From: Muscardinus avellanarius | Taxonomy: Eukaryota; Chordata; Mammalia; Rodentia; Gliridae | NCBI GenBank assembly: GCA_963383645.1 | Contig: OY726561.1 | Span: forward strand, 24,966,826-25,030,825 | Direction of reading: 5' to 3' | DNA: 64,000 bases | Shown here: positions 1 through 11,499 of the stretch, in pieces | Position numbering within the stretch: position 1 is the first letter of the stretch | How the letters are laid out: each line of letters begins with the position of its first letter | The notes under the pieces: model-generated | Seen by the model: only the letters and a program-made list of their open reading frames with translations | What the model was told of the DNA's origin: nothing | The model's database searches: none | Position numbers and translations under genes: made by a program

Positions 1-1771
1 ACTTGAATTAAAAATGATCAGTAAGAGGTTACTCTCCTCTCACTCAGTAGCCCATATAGACTCACATGATAAAGTATTATCCAGAAAAATAATGTATTGG
101 AAGAGGGGGCAGAAATGAAATTTAGATATTTGGCCACAGAAATATTGTGGTTGCAAAACTCCCACCCTGACTTCAGTGTATCACAGTTACCTTCATATTT
201 TACAGAGGGACATGGACAACTTAAAAATGCATTGAGTTAAATGAGAAATAAAAAAGAAATCAATGATATATTGGCACAATAAGGAGTCAAAATAAAAATG
301 GGTAATCATTGTACATGCATTAAGGTATAGTACACCTATTGATCAGTATCTTGTAATAGTAATAATTTTTAAACAAAAGAAGTGTGCTAATTTATTTCTT
401 AGGTCTTTGGACTAGACTAGTATTTTTCCTAGTATACAAGTTAATCAATCATACTTGTTTCTTTTAAGCAAACTTGGAATTTTACTATATTGTTCATATC
501 ATTTATTTATATGTTATGTAAAGCCTGTCATTTTGACTGTAGTTCAATCCACTCAAATAGACAGAAATAATTGAGTTTAACAAGCTTATAAATAATTAGG
601 AACAATATCTTTATAAGAGGTTTAACAGTATTAAAGAGAGAAGAGGCCTATAGTAAAAGCAGAAAATTAATGATGAAAAAAATAAGGATTAAGAGTACAA
701 CTAAAGGCTCTTTTCCTTTCATATAAAAATACATTTGAATTAAACTGGATTTTAGGTATCTGCAACTGTGACAGCCTATGTTATTTTGTTTGATTTTGAA
801 TATTAATAATGAAAATATCTTACATCTTAATTTGCTAAAATATTATTTTCTTCAAATTTAACTGCAACTAAATATTATTTTTATTTTTTCTTATAGCCAT
901 AGACTAATTTATCTACTAGAATGCATTCTATTTATAAAATGTCACAATAAAAGTATTAGCAAAAATATACTTCTATATGTTTACCTTGTACACTATCAAT
1001 GTGACCTTAAAATTATAATATACTAATTCTGTCTTCTTGTTTTCATTCATTGAAAAATGTAAAGTGTTGAATGACTAAATGTTTGAGTTTTATAAGCCAT
1101 TTAAAGGTCCCTTTCATATTAAACCAAAGTATCTTCCTGCCAGCTAGACAGCTCTGTGTCATATACTTGGAGATGGGAACAAACAGAACTGGAAAGACGA
1201 ACTAAGTTAAATCATAAACATTTCTTAGAATAGTGTCTGACACATCCCAAGTACTCAAAGGTTGGCTCCACCTGAAGTTATCCTTCAGACAACATAATCC
1301 CAGGATAGTTGGCACATACATGGATACCAAAGAAATTATGACATTGCATCTGAAATGGTGTATAATTAGAGATGGAATTGTTTGAATCTTAGATTTTATC
1401 TGTACTTCATGTACATAGATTTTGAGTTATGTGTGCCTGTGTGCCAATGAATCCTACTCACTCATTTTCAAAGCAATTTTGTCTTATATTGTAACTCTTA
1501 AAATAAAAAAGAATGTACTACTATGGCAAGAAGTTAAAATAGTCATATTTATAATTTAAACTAAGTTAAATAAGCACAGTTTGAATAAAATAAGAAATCC
1601 CTTTACATTGGACTGAGATACCACAAATATAATTGTAATACTTCTATGTCATTATTTGACTTGTATCTTAGAAGTAATATTATTATTTATTATATACACA
1701 GACCAAACAATTTCAAAATCTGAGTATCTTAGTGTTGCACTAAGTTTTTTTTTTACTTCCATTATAAATTA
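1..1771. other. AT-rich single-copy DNA, no gene seen
   Basis: No open frame of useful length, no SINE body and no LINE motif is visible. The stretch is AT-rich with short homopolymers only. It is probably intergenic or deep-intronic. Confidence 0.6.
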
Positions 1772-1915
1772 ATCATTTTTATGGTTTGGATCTCTAGTGT
1801 CCACCAATGGATTATATATTGAAGGCTCAGTCCCCAAAGAACCAATATTTTGAGGCCAAGCTTTGAGGAGTTGGAAGATGATAAAGTCTCTGGTTTCATC
1901 AGTGGATTGATCCTT
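1772..1915 (+). mobile_element. MaLR-type LTR fragment (5' part)
   Basis: It begins with TATGGTTTGGATCTCTAGTG, followed by the CCAATGGATT...GAAGGCTCAGTCCCCAA phrasing typical of MLT1/MST-like LTR starts, and ends near CAGTGGATTGATCC. The rest of the LTR is missing because L1 sequence follows directly. The subfamily name is uncertain. Confidence 0.5.
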
Positions 1916-2201
1916 TTTTTTAAGTTTTTTTTTATATTTTTATTGATGAATTGTACAAGAATGCAAAAATCATAAACAAAATACTAGCTATACACATTCA
2001 AACCCATATCAAGATAATTGTGCTCATTATCATGTTTGTATCATCCCTGAAAAGCAAAGCTGGTTCAACATACACAAATATATACATGTTATTCACCACA
2101 TAAATAGAACTGAAAACAAAAGCCACATGATCATATCAATAGATGTTGAAAAAATTATTTGAAAAAATCCAACACCCATTCATGTTAAAACATTGCAGAA
2201 A

Positions 2202-2428
2202 GCCGGGTGTGGTGGTGCATGCTTGTAATCCCCGCGCTTGGGAGGCTGAGACAGGAGGATCGCACAGGTTCGAAGCCAGCCTCAGCTACTTAGTGAGGCT
2301 CTCAGCAACTTAGTGAGACCCTGTTTCCAAATAAAATATAAAATAGGTCTGAGAGTATAGCCCGGAGGTAGAAGGCCTCTGGGATCCACCCCCAATGACA
2401 CACACACACACACAAAAAAAAAAAAAAA
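2202..2428 (+). mobile_element. B1-dID/MEN-like dimeric SINE
   Basis: The left half has GCCGGGTGTGGTGGTGCATG and box B GGTTCGAAGCC. A-rich linker AAATAAAATATAAAATAGG leads to an ID-like right half with ATAGCCCGGAGGTAGAAGG. It ends with (CA)n and poly(A). The 10-bp target-site duplication (TSD) ATTGCAGAAA (2192-2201 and 2429-2438) shows insertion into the surrounding L1. Confidence 0.95.
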
Positions 2429-3204
2429 ATTGCAGAAATTTGTAATAGAAGGAATACATCTCAACATCATTAAGGCAATATACAATAAATCAAAGTCAAC
2501 ATAATATTAAATGAGGAAAAACTGCAAGAATTCCCCCTAAATTCGGGAACAGGACAAAGATGTTCACTATCACCAGTCCTTTTCAAAATAGTTCTCGAGA
2601 CTATTGCCACAGCAATAAGACAGAATAGTATATCAAAGAAATTAAAAAAGGAAAAGAGGAAATAAAATTATCCTTGTTTTGTAGACAACATGATCCTATG
2701 TCTAGAATACCCAGAGAACTCAACCAAAACAGTACTGGAGCTGATTAAAGAATTCAGCAAAGTGGCAGAATGCAGAATCAACCAAAGAAATCAGTTGCTT
2801 TTCTATATACCAACCATAAATCCACAAAGAAAGAAATAAAACAATTCCATTCACAATAACCTTTAAACCAATAAAATACCTAGGAATAAACCTAACCAAA
2901 GATGTAAAAGTCTCTACAATGAAAATTATAAAACATTGAAGAAAGAAATTGAAGAATCTTGGAAGATGGAAAGATCTCCCTTGCTCATGAATAGGCTGAA
3001 TAAATATTGTCAAAATGGCCATTCTTCTAAAAGTGATCTACATATTCATAGTGATTTCTATCAAAATACCAATAACATTCCTTTTAGACATATAAAATTA
3101 GTCATGAAGTTTATATAAAGAAAGGAAAGATTCAGAATAGCCGAAGTAATTATCAGCAATAAGTACCATGCAGGAGGCATCACAATCCCTGACTTCAAAC
3201 TATA

Positions 3205-3205
<1 letters not shown>

Positions 3206-3260
<55 letters not shown>
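3206..3260 (+). repeat. (TA)n microsatellite
   Basis: Nearly pure TA dinucleotides follow a short TATGTGTG lead-in inside the L1 ORF2 relic. The run opens short spurious frames on both strands. Confidence 0.95.
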
Positions 3261-3263
<3 letters not shown>

Positions 3264-3926
3264 CATGTCATTGGCACAATGACAAGCATACAGACCAATG
3301 GGACAGAATAGAAGATACAAAAACAAACCCACACACTTATAGTCAATTGGTCTTTGACAAAGGGCCAAATTCATATGCAAGAGAAAAGACAGCCTTTTCA
3401 ACAAATGGCGCTGGGATAATTGACTATCCATTTGTAGAAAGATGGAACTAAATCCTTACCTCTCACCATGCACACAGGAATCAACTTGAGATTGATCAAA
3501 GACCTGGAAATCAGACCAGAGACTGTGAAGCTATTATAAGGAGGGCATGAGTGCAACACTCCAACATAAAGCCACAGGTAGTAACTTGCTCAAAAAGATT
3601 TCCAAAGTGCAGGAAATTAAAGCAAAAATTTGCAAGCGAGATGGCATCAAACTAAAAAGGTTTTGCTCATAAAGGAAACCATCAGTAATCTAAATAGAAT
3701 GCTTACAAGCTGAGAGAATATCTTTACCAGCTACCACTCTGATAGAGGGCTAATATTCAGAATATACAAAGAGCTCAAAAGACTCTACACTAGGAAAACA
3801 AATAAACCAATTAAGAAATCGGCAACCGAGGTGCTTTACAAAAGAAGAGATAAAAATGGCCAATAGATAATAAAATCATTAGCCATAAGGGAGATGCAAA
3901 CCCAAACTACACTGAGATTCCATCTA

Positions 3927-4139
3927 GCCCGGCATGGTGGTACACCCTTGTAATCCCAGCATTTGGGAGGCTGAGACAGGAGCATTGTATTTCGAGAACA
4001 GCCTCAGCTATTTAGTGAGGCCCTGCCAAATTTAGTGAGACCCTGTTTCAAATGAAAAAGAATAAAAAATAGGGGAGGGGGTGTAGCTTGGAGGTCAAAT
4101 GCCTCTGGGTTCCATCCCCAGACCCCCCCCCCAAAAAAA
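3927..4139 (+). mobile_element. B1-dID/MEN-like dimeric SINE
   Basis: The left half carries GCATGGTGGTACACCCTTG, followed by linker AAAAAGAATAAAAAATAGG. The right half has GTGTAGCTTGGAGGTCAAATG and a C8/A7 tail. A 13-bp TSD, GAGATTCCATCTA, lies at 3914-3926 and 4140-4152, within L1. Confidence 0.95.
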
Positions 4140-4840
4140 GAGATTCCATCTAATCCCAATCAGAGTGTCAAAGATAAAGAAGTCAAAAACAACAAATGGT
4201 GGTGAGGATGTGAGGAAATAGAAATTCTTTTACACTGTTGGTGGGAGTGTAAACTAGTTTAGCCACTATGGAGACCAGTGTGAAAATTCCTTAGAAAACT
4301 GGGAGTGAATCCACCATATGATCTGGCTGTACCTCTTCTAGGTATCTTTCAAAAGGGGTTAAAATCAGAGAACTACAGTAACATATGCATATCATGTTCA
4401 CCGCAGCACAATTCGTAATGGCCAAAATATGGAAACAGCCTAGGTCTCCATCAACAAATGAATGGATTGAAAAATTATGGGAAATGCACACAATGGAATT
4501 CTACTCAGCAATAAAGGAGAACAAAATTAATTCATTTGCTAGAAGATGGAAAAACCTGGAGAACATTATGTGAATTGAAATTAGTCAAGTACAGAAAGAG
4601 ATGAGACATATGTTTTCTTTAATATGCTTAAGCTAGAGAAAATTAGGGATACCAGAGAAACACCAGGTAATGAAGGGTAAACCTTAGCAAAGCCAGGAAG
4701 GAAGGGTAGGGGAAGAAGAAGGGTGAGGTTAATTATGAAAAAGCTACATGTGAATATGTGTATACATGTGAATATAACATTGTTAACCTGGAATTTATGA
4801 ATGCTTCTCCAAAGCAAAATAGTAGTAGGTGAGTGGCTTA

Positions 4841-5654
4841 TGCACTTAAAAAGACATGCATTCAGTTCAGTGAAAATTCAAAATAATTTCTCAGCAGATG
4901 AAGAAATTGAAAAGACCTGTGAGGTTATTTAGAAATCCATTCATGTTTATTGGAGGCTAGATTCTTTGTTAATGAAATATACAAAGTAAATATGAGAAAT
5001 TGAAATATTTCCAGAGTGAAAGACCTTTAGCTACTTGATTCTTTCATTTGTGAACTCTGAATGGCTAAGGAAAAACACCAGTCATGCTGGGGCAAATGAA
5101 TCTATGAATAAAAATTTTAAGTAACACTTGTGGTTCTAACACACTTGTACTGTTCAGTGCTCTTATTCATAAATATTCAGGGGAGCTAAGCAAAAAGAGT
5201 TCTTTTAATGGTTATCCTAATTCTTTTTCCAATAGAAAAGTGAGATAAATTTTTTAATAAAATGTTAATTAGGCTTTAGGGCACAATACTATATATACTT
5301 TTTGTCTTGATATGTCACTAAAATATAAATGAAATAAAATAGTAATAGCTTGTTTTATTAAACATATTATAATAGACCAAAATCCATCTCATATATGTCT
5401 GCTAATTTTTTCATTAGTTCTTCTACATATTTCACTTCATAAATCAACTTGCTTGACTTTTATACTTATTATTGACATTCTTTTATAGAAAGGGGTGACC
5501 TATACTATAACACTTTCTAGAAATCATAATGTAAACCTCAAATAATTTAACAAAAACTTAATTTAAATGTTTTCAATATTAACTACAATTAAGTCAACAT
5601 GCTATATTTGAAGACATCAGATGGATTCTGAATTCTAAATATTGTAACCATTAT
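4841..5654. other. AT-rich single-copy DNA, no gene seen
   Basis: No recognisable element or open frame. Local composition is strongly A+T. Confidence 0.55.
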
Positions 5655-5815
5655 TCTGACTTTTTATATTTTGAGTGGTGCATTACATTTATACATCATT
5701 GTGTTGTTAAAAGTGATGCACACACTTATGCACACAGTACTTAATGAGGTTTTTTCTAGATTCCACCTTATTCTCTCTCCTTTCTCATACATGTTAGAGA
5801 AATATTTTTCTATGG
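5655..5815 (-). mobile_element. Old L1 3'-UTR-like relic
   Basis: GTGGTGCATTACATTTATACATCATTG, followed by a pyrimidine-rich CCTTATTCTCTCTCC stretch, resembles the reverse complement of local L1 3' ends (tail, then ATGTATGA box, then polypurine tract). It is highly diverged. Confidence 0.35.
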
Positions 5816-5823
5816 ACATTACA

Positions 5824-5832
5824 TTTTTTTAC

Positions 5833-5867
<35 letters not shown>

Positions 5868-5998
5868 TTTTGAAACAGGGTCTCATGGAGTTGCAAAGGA
5901 CCCCTCTAACTGGCTGAGACTTCCAAAAGTCTCAATCCTCCAGTCTCTTGACTCCTGATGGGTGGGATTACAAGCATGCTACACCACACCCAGCTATG
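5824..5998 (-). mobile_element. B1-like SINE left half with (TTTA)n tail
   Basis: A (TTTA)n run leads into TTTTGAAACAGGGTCTCATGG and ends at CCACACCCAGCTATG, the reverse complement of a SINE left arm. The ID-like right half is absent, so it is partial or monomeric. Confidence 0.8.
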
Positions 5999-6243
5999 GA
6001 GATAACATTTTTCAAACTGACTTTTCTGTATGAGCTAAATAATGTTCCTTATCTTATTATCTTTATGCATTTATTCTTGGTTTTCATTTGAATATTTAAT
6101 ATTTTGATTGAATTATTAGAGCTTTATGGAACATTACTTTTACTTTGAAATAATATTGTTGAGGAAAAAAGTATAAAATAGATTTTAGTAATTCTCTTTA
6201 GCTGTTTCTATATGAACCCCACAATTTTTTCACAAAGTTACAC

Positions 6244-6622
6244 ATTTTTTTATTGGTGCATTTTAATCATATATGACATTGGAATACAAGATTGAGAGGA
6301 TATACAAGCACACATCATCCAATTGGCCCTCATCCAATCCCCATGCCATTTCCTCCCCCTCCCTCGATCCCATGCTTGATTGGTGATTATCTTTGATACA
6401 CTTTTTTACGTACCTCCTGAGTTTTAAAGAGGTTCCATCCTCCCCCATCCCATCCCCTCTGAGTGGTCACCTTAATTGCTTCTCTATAGGGCCCTTTCTA
6501 CAACTCGACCTCCTCCTTTTACCCCTTTCTTCCTAGATTTTGCTAGTTAGGGGAAGCATCTGGTTTTTACTTTCTGTGATATTTCTCTGTGCATGTCGCA
6601 TTGCAAGTTCTGATCCCACATA
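6244..6622 (-). mobile_element. 5'-truncated 3' module of the composite family (fragment D)
   Basis: It runs from an A-tail equivalent (TTTTTTTATTGGTGCATT) through ATCATCCAATTGGCCCTC and ATAGGGCCCTTTCTA to TTTCTCTGTGCATG and TTGCAAGTTCTGATCCCAC. The same order occurs at 58,683-59,052 in copy C. It stops at the junction where the VNTR would start, so only the L1-like 3' module is present. No clean TSD is visible. Confidence 0.8.
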
Positions 6623-6779
6623 GATACTTTATAAATGATTTTCTTCCACATTACACATAATGTAATTTATGTTTTAAATGAATTTCTAAGCTGAAAACTG
6701 AACACCAAATTAAGACAATATGACAATGGGAAAAAATCTATGATTTTGAATGCCATTTTAAAAATCTTTATTTTCTGAG

Positions 6780-7855
6780 GAATCTCTATGGTATCTATGC
6801 TAATTTCCCACAACAGTTAAAATGAAATCCTATTTTCCCATATTATCACCAGCATTTATTGTTTGACTTCTTGATTCTGATTTGAGCTAAAGGGAATCTC
6901 AATATAGGTTTGATGTATATCTCCCTGATTGCTAATGATGTTAAACTTTTTCATGTATTTATTTATGAACTATTTGTATTTCTTCATTTATAAAGTATCT
7001 ATGTATCTATTTAGTTTTATTTTTCTGGATTTGGTTATTAGTTTTATTTTTAGTGGTAAGTCTTTGAACTACTCTGCATATTCAAGATATTAATCAGAAG
7101 AATAGCTGGTAAAGATCTCCCAATCTGCAGGCTATCTGTTTAGACACTTTAATAAACAGAAATGTTTTACTTTAATGCTATCCATTTAATAATTCTTTTT
7201 TTTAACTTTCTGATATTTGATACTCTAAACCACCCCTGTGTGTCTTTCTAAACTGACTGAAGTAAAATATAAATAAATTGACCAAAGTCAGAATATCATA
7301 GTAATATATGAATATCTATGTTTACAGCAACACAATTTACAATATCCAAATTATGAAGCCAAATAGGTGCTCATCAACACGTGAATAGATTAAAATTATG
7401 AAATATACAACAATGAAATTCTACACAGCAATAAAGAAAAAATAATGTCATTTGAAGGAAAATGGAGAACATTATGCTAAGTGAGATTAGCCACTCACAG
7501 AAAGGGAAGGTCATGTCTCCTCTCAAATGCCAAATTTAGGGAGTAATTGAGATACCAGAGGGACTTCAGAAAATGGAGGAGGCAGGGGAAAGAGTGTCAG
7601 GATAAAGGGAAAAAGCGTGACTCAATGAAGGACAATATGTACATATGCACTTCCACTGACAATATGTACATATGTGATAATGTCAGTGTTAATCTCAATA
7701 TCCTTTTTGGGGAAGAGGAGGAGTGGGGAGGGAGCTGGGCAAAAGTTCACTAAGTGCTGTGTGCATGTATGTCATTATCACTGTGAACTACATTATGATG
7801 TGAAACTCTAATACATAAATAAGATTATAAAAGTAAATAAACATCTTCAAAAACA
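6780..7855 (+). mobile_element. LINE-1 3' end with inverted 5' part (twin-priming type)
   Basis: About 7,290-7,855 reads as L1 sense sequence: GCAACACAATTTACAATATCC, GAAATTCTACACAGCAATAAA, GAACATTATGCTAAGTGAGA, then a 3' UTR ending A-rich. About 6,780-7,150 is late ORF2 in the opposite orientation (CTCCCTGATTGCTAATGATG, GATCTCCCAATCTGCAGGCT). A 3' piece in sense with the upstream piece inverted is the signature of twin priming. The junction at 7,151-7,289 is unassigned. Confidence 0.7.
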
Positions 7856-7946
7856 TTTTAAAACAAGATAAATCACTTTAATATTAGGATGTCACATTTT
7901 CATGTAACTTAAACAAAAAATGCTGAATTTAAAATTTTGAGAGATA

Positions 7947-8164
7947 GCCAGGCATGGTGGCACACACTTGTAATCACAGCATTTGGGAGGCTGAGACAGG
8001 AGGATCATGGTTCGTGAACAGCCTCAGCTACTTAGTGAGGCCCTCTGCAAGTCAGTGAGACCTGGTTTCAAAATAAAGAATAAAAAATAAGGCAGGGGGT
8101 GTAGCTTGGAGTTCGAATGCCCCTGGGTTGGTTCCATCCCCAGACCCACACACACACAAAAAAA
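7947..8164 (+). mobile_element. B1-dID/MEN-like dimeric SINE
   Basis: GCCAGGCATGGTGGCACACA start, AATAAAGAATAAAAAATAAGG linker and GTGTAGCTTGGAGTTCG right half, with tail (CA)4 then A7. The 10-bp TSD TTGAGAGATA is at 7937-7946 and 8165-8174. Confidence 0.95.
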
Positions 8165-8539
8165 TTGAGAGATATATTAAAGGGGATTTTAAAATGTAAT
8201 ATACTATTTCTCATCTTCTTTTTCTTACATCATTTTTGTTTATAGACTTGAGGTCTCAGTGGCTTTTCAGAAAAATAATGAATACATAACACACTTATGA
8301 AAAATGTTAATTATTTACTGGTAAAAGGTGAAATAATAAACAACATAATGTACTTGTTATAAGTGCATATGATAAATTAGTGAATCATATTTAATGATTT
8401 GCTTTTATTTCTTTAAATTAAAGTTTTTATATGTGGAATTCATATATTTTCAAAGCCTATTCATTGTTTATATAGATAGAAGTATTCTAATAATCATATT
8501 CAATAGTATTTTTATTATTTCAAAAGCTAAATGTCAAGC

Positions 8540-8782
8540 TTATTTTATTTTATTTATTTATTTATTTATTTTTATTATTATTATTATTTTTTTTTTGGTG
8601 GTACTGGGGTTCCTGGAAGCCCTTCTACCTCAGGGCTACACTCCCAGACCTATTTTTACATTTTTATTTGAAAACAGGGTCTCCTAAGCCAGCGCATACG
8701 GCTGGCTTTGAAACTGCGCGATCCTCCTGTCTCTGCCTCCCAAACATGGGGATTACAAGCGTGCGCCACCACGCCCGGCTTA
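8540..8782 (-). mobile_element. B1-dID/MEN-like SINE, youngest type
   Basis: (TTTA)n/(TTA)n tail, then GGTACTGGGGTTCCTGGAAG (right half) and GCGCCACCACGCCCGGCTTA (left-arm start). The right half has CTTCCAGG where the tRNA box B should be. The short tail run makes a spurious 97-residue frame. Confidence 0.93.
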
Positions 8783-8904
8783 AACTCATTTTATATATAT
8801 AAAAGATAAATCATTTTATAGTATAATTTTTAAACACTTATAATAAGTTTTTATTAAATCAATCATTAAAATATGTAAAACATAAGTATAATGATTATTA
8901 TGAA

Positions 8905-9079
8905 AATCTTTGTACCCAGTACTTTGGAGGGTGAGACAGGAGTGTTGCAGTTCAAAACCAGCATCAGCAACTTTCTGAGAATCTCAGCAACTTAGAGAGA
9001 CCCCATTTACAAATAAGAAATAAAAAGGAGTTGGAGATATATTTCAAAGGTAGAATGCTCCTGAGTTCTATACCCAGTA

Positions 9080-9114
<35 letters not shown>

Positions 9115-9121
9115 CACGCAC
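8905..9121 (+). mobile_element. Degraded dimeric SINE with (CA)n tail
   Basis: The left arm is degraded (TACCCAGTACTTTGGAGGGTG, AACTTAGAGAGACC). The right half GAGATATATTTCAAAGGTAG is followed by a (CA) run at about 9,082-9,112. No clear TSD. Confidence 0.8.
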
Positions 9122-9147
9122 AATTATTACAGATGGGTAGATACTGA

Positions 9148-9353
9148 GCTGGTGTGGGGGTCCACGCTTGTAATCTCAGTATTTGGAAGGCTGAAACAGA
9201 AAAAATTCAGATTCTTGGCCAGCCTCAGCAACTTAGTGACTTCATCTGCAACTCAAGTCTTGTTTGAAAATAAAAAAATAAAATAGGCCCGGGGGTGTAT
9301 CTTAGAGGTAGAGTGCCCCTGAGTTTTATACCCAGTACCCCCCCAAAAAAAAA
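9148..9353 (+). mobile_element. Dimeric SINE
   Basis: Starts near GAGCTGGTGTGGGGGTCCACG. Linker AAAAAAATAAAATAGGCCCG leads to right half GTGTATCTTAGAGGTAGAGTG and tail C7-A9. Moderately diverged. Confidence 0.9.
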
Positions 9354-9574
9354 GAATTAAAATGATGAGAGACAAAGTAAAAATTGTATTCATTTTTTAT
9401 TCCTATTTAGCTATGAACAGAACAAACAAACGTATTAAAGTTATGTGTATGTGCGTGTTGCTATCAAAATTTGTAATATATTATACATTTTTATAACAAA
9501 ATGAACTATAAAATTAATGGATAAAACAAAAGCAACAATTAGAGGTATGTATTTCAAAAAATAATATATAAATA

Positions 9575-9799
9575 CTTTATTTTGTTTTATTTTATTATTA
9601 TTATTTTTTTATTATTTTTTTGGCAGTACTGGGGTTCCTGGAAACCCTTTTACTCTGGGCTACACTCCCAGACCCATTTTTAAATTTTTATTTGGAAACA
9701 GGGTCTCTTAAGCCAGCACGGCTGGCTTCAAACCTGCGTGATCCTCCTGTCTCTGCCTCCCAAGTGCGGGGATTACAAGCGTGCACCACCACACCCGGC
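9575..9799 (-). mobile_element. B1-dID/MEN-like SINE, youngest type
   Basis: T-rich tail, then GGCAGTACTGGGGTTCCTGG and final CGTGCACCACCACACCCGGC. AAGCCAGCACGGCTGGCTTC marks the subfamily in which the left arm ends with CTGGCTTAAGAGACCC. Confidence 0.93.
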
Positions 9800-9841
9800 A
9801 TATATGAATATTTTAAAGGGAATGGTTTCTAAAACTTTCTT

Positions 9842-10500
9842 AAATGTCTGAAGTTTCTGCAGGTATCTAGAGAGTCCAAGTTGTAAATATGATTTAGGAA
9901 GCTAAATTCCAATTTTATGTAATTGTTTGACAAATAAAACTGTAGCTAAAAATGTGTAGCTTTGTCTTTATACTAGATCAAATAGCAATAAAAATAAAAG
10001 TACATTGCCTTGAGAAGTAAAATACATGTTATGTATGCACAGAGACTCATACATCAAAATTTTTGTATGAATGTTAGATTGAAATGCATCCTACAGATCT
10101 ACAGATTTCACATTTCAGCCTATGTGAAACATTTTTTTAATAAAGACATGTAAAATGTGTGTTGTGTGTGTGCAAGTATTGGCTGATCCCATTATAATGT
10201 ACAGTTTTACATATTGACAGTGATACATTATCGATTGAACATGAAGCTCAATGAGAATAAGGGTCATGAGTAATTAAAATAAAGACTTCTGCCACATTGT
10301 TATTAGAGAGAATTCCCTGTAGAGGTATTATGATGATCAGAAAGAAGGCATAACAAAGGAGATGAAAAGGAGAAGATAATGTGCAGAGAATGATAGAAAT
10401 CAAATAATACTTATATTATTGGAAAGCAACAATCTATGAAATTGGAATAATTTTCATTTTAAATCTGAAGTTCATGAAGAGTAAGCCATTAACATAAAGT
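9842..10500. other. AT-rich single-copy DNA, no gene seen
   Basis: No repeat body or open frame recognised. A short TGTGTTGTGTGTGTG run near 10,160 is the only feature. Confidence 0.5.
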
Positions 10501-10504
10501 GTTT

Positions 10505-10720
10505 TTCTTTCTTTTTTTGTGCGTGGTACTAGGGATGGAACCCAGGGGCATTCTACCTCTGAGCTGTACCACCAGCTCTATTTTTTATTCTTAGTATTAA
10601 ACAGAGTCTCGCTGAGTTGCAAAGAACCTCACCATGTAGCTGAGGCTGTCCACAAACCAATTCTCCTTTTTCAGCCTACAAAATGCTGGGATTACAAGCA
10701 TGCACCACCACACTCAGCTA
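10505..10720 (-). mobile_element. Dimeric SINE
   Basis: GTGGTACTAGGGATGGAACCC is the reverse complement of a right half that still has a recognisable box B. The left arm ends at CATGCACCACCACACTCAGC. Moderately diverged. Confidence 0.9.
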
Positions 10721-11020
10721 ATCTAAAGTTCTAATGTAATATCAGGAGCAGCATTTTAACTTTGCGTATCTGACTCCATCAATTATGCAGAGTTGAAAAG
10801 TAAGCAATACCTCCATGCTGGTATTTATTCTCTAGCCTACATGTGCTTTCCACTTCTCTTTGCAGCAATCAAAAGCAGGTTTTATTCCTGATTTTTGTTA
10901 GTGTAATTTACTCTACCTACTATTCAAAATTTAAAGCTATACTAAATTTTAACACCTTAAACATATCAGAATTTGGAATTGTATAAGGGAAGGAACTATA
11001 GTTTGACAATAACATTTTCC

Positions 11021-11227
11021 CTTTTGGGGGACACTAGGGATAGAACCTAGGAAATTGTACTTCCGGGCCACACCCCCAGCTCTACTTTTTTATTCTTTAT
11101 TTTAAAACAGGGTCTCATTAAGTTGTAGAAGGCCTCACTAAGTAGTTGAGGTGATCCTCGAACCGCGATCCTCCTGTCTCAGCTTCCCAAGTACTGGGAT
11201 TACAAGGGTGTGCCACCCCAACCAGCT
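11021..11227 (-). mobile_element. Dimeric SINE
   Basis: GGGGGACACTAGGGATAGAAC (right half), TTTTAAAACAGGGTCTCATT (linker junction), TGTGCCACCCCAACCAGC (left start). It lies about 25 bp from an oppositely oriented SINE, making an inverted pair. Confidence 0.9.
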
Positions 11228-11252
11228 TTTTTCTTAAAAAATAAAATCTTAA

Positions 11253-11458
11253 ACCGGGTGTGGTGGCGCACGCTTGTAATCCCCGTGCTTGGAAGGCTGA
11301 GACAGGAGGATCACAGGGTTTCGAAGCCAGCCTCAGCTGCTTAGTGAGGCTCTTAGCAACTTAGTGAGAACCTGTTTCCAAATAAAATATAAAAAAAAGG
11401 TCTGAGCGTATAGCCCAGAGGTAGAAAGACTCTGGGTTCCACCCCCAGTAACACCAAA

Positions 11459-11493
<35 letters not shown>
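11253..11493 (+). mobile_element. B1-dID/MEN-like SINE with (AAAT)n tail
   Basis: CCGGGTGTGGTGGCGCACGC start, GGTCTGAGCGTATAGCCCAG right half and nine or more AAAT units as tail. AAATCTT flanks both sides as a probable short TSD. Confidence 0.93.
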
Positions 11494-11499
11494 ATCTTC

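Larger units (their letters stand above)
1940..4840 (+). mobile_element. LINE-1 ORF2/3' fragment, decayed, interrupted by two SINEs
   Basis: This is the 3' part of a LINE-1 in sense orientation. Recognisable ORF2 phrases include GGTTCAACATACACAAAT (reverse transcriptase region, near 2060), the YHAGGITIPDFKL-type stretch near 3165-3200, and the late ORF2 segment around 4385-4500 ending in the GGAATTCTACTCAGCAATAAA phrase. Stops and indels break ORF2 into pieces under about 100 residues, so no reverse transcriptase can be made. Two B1-dID-type SINEs (2202-2428 and 3927-4139) and a (TA)n run interrupt it. The 3' UTR is old and lacks a clean poly(A) tail. The 5' boundary is approximate. Confidence 0.85.

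Noticed and set aside
1940..4840. Functional reverse transcriptase ORF
   Set aside because: Stops, indels, two SINEs and a TA run interrupt ORF2, so it is a relic.
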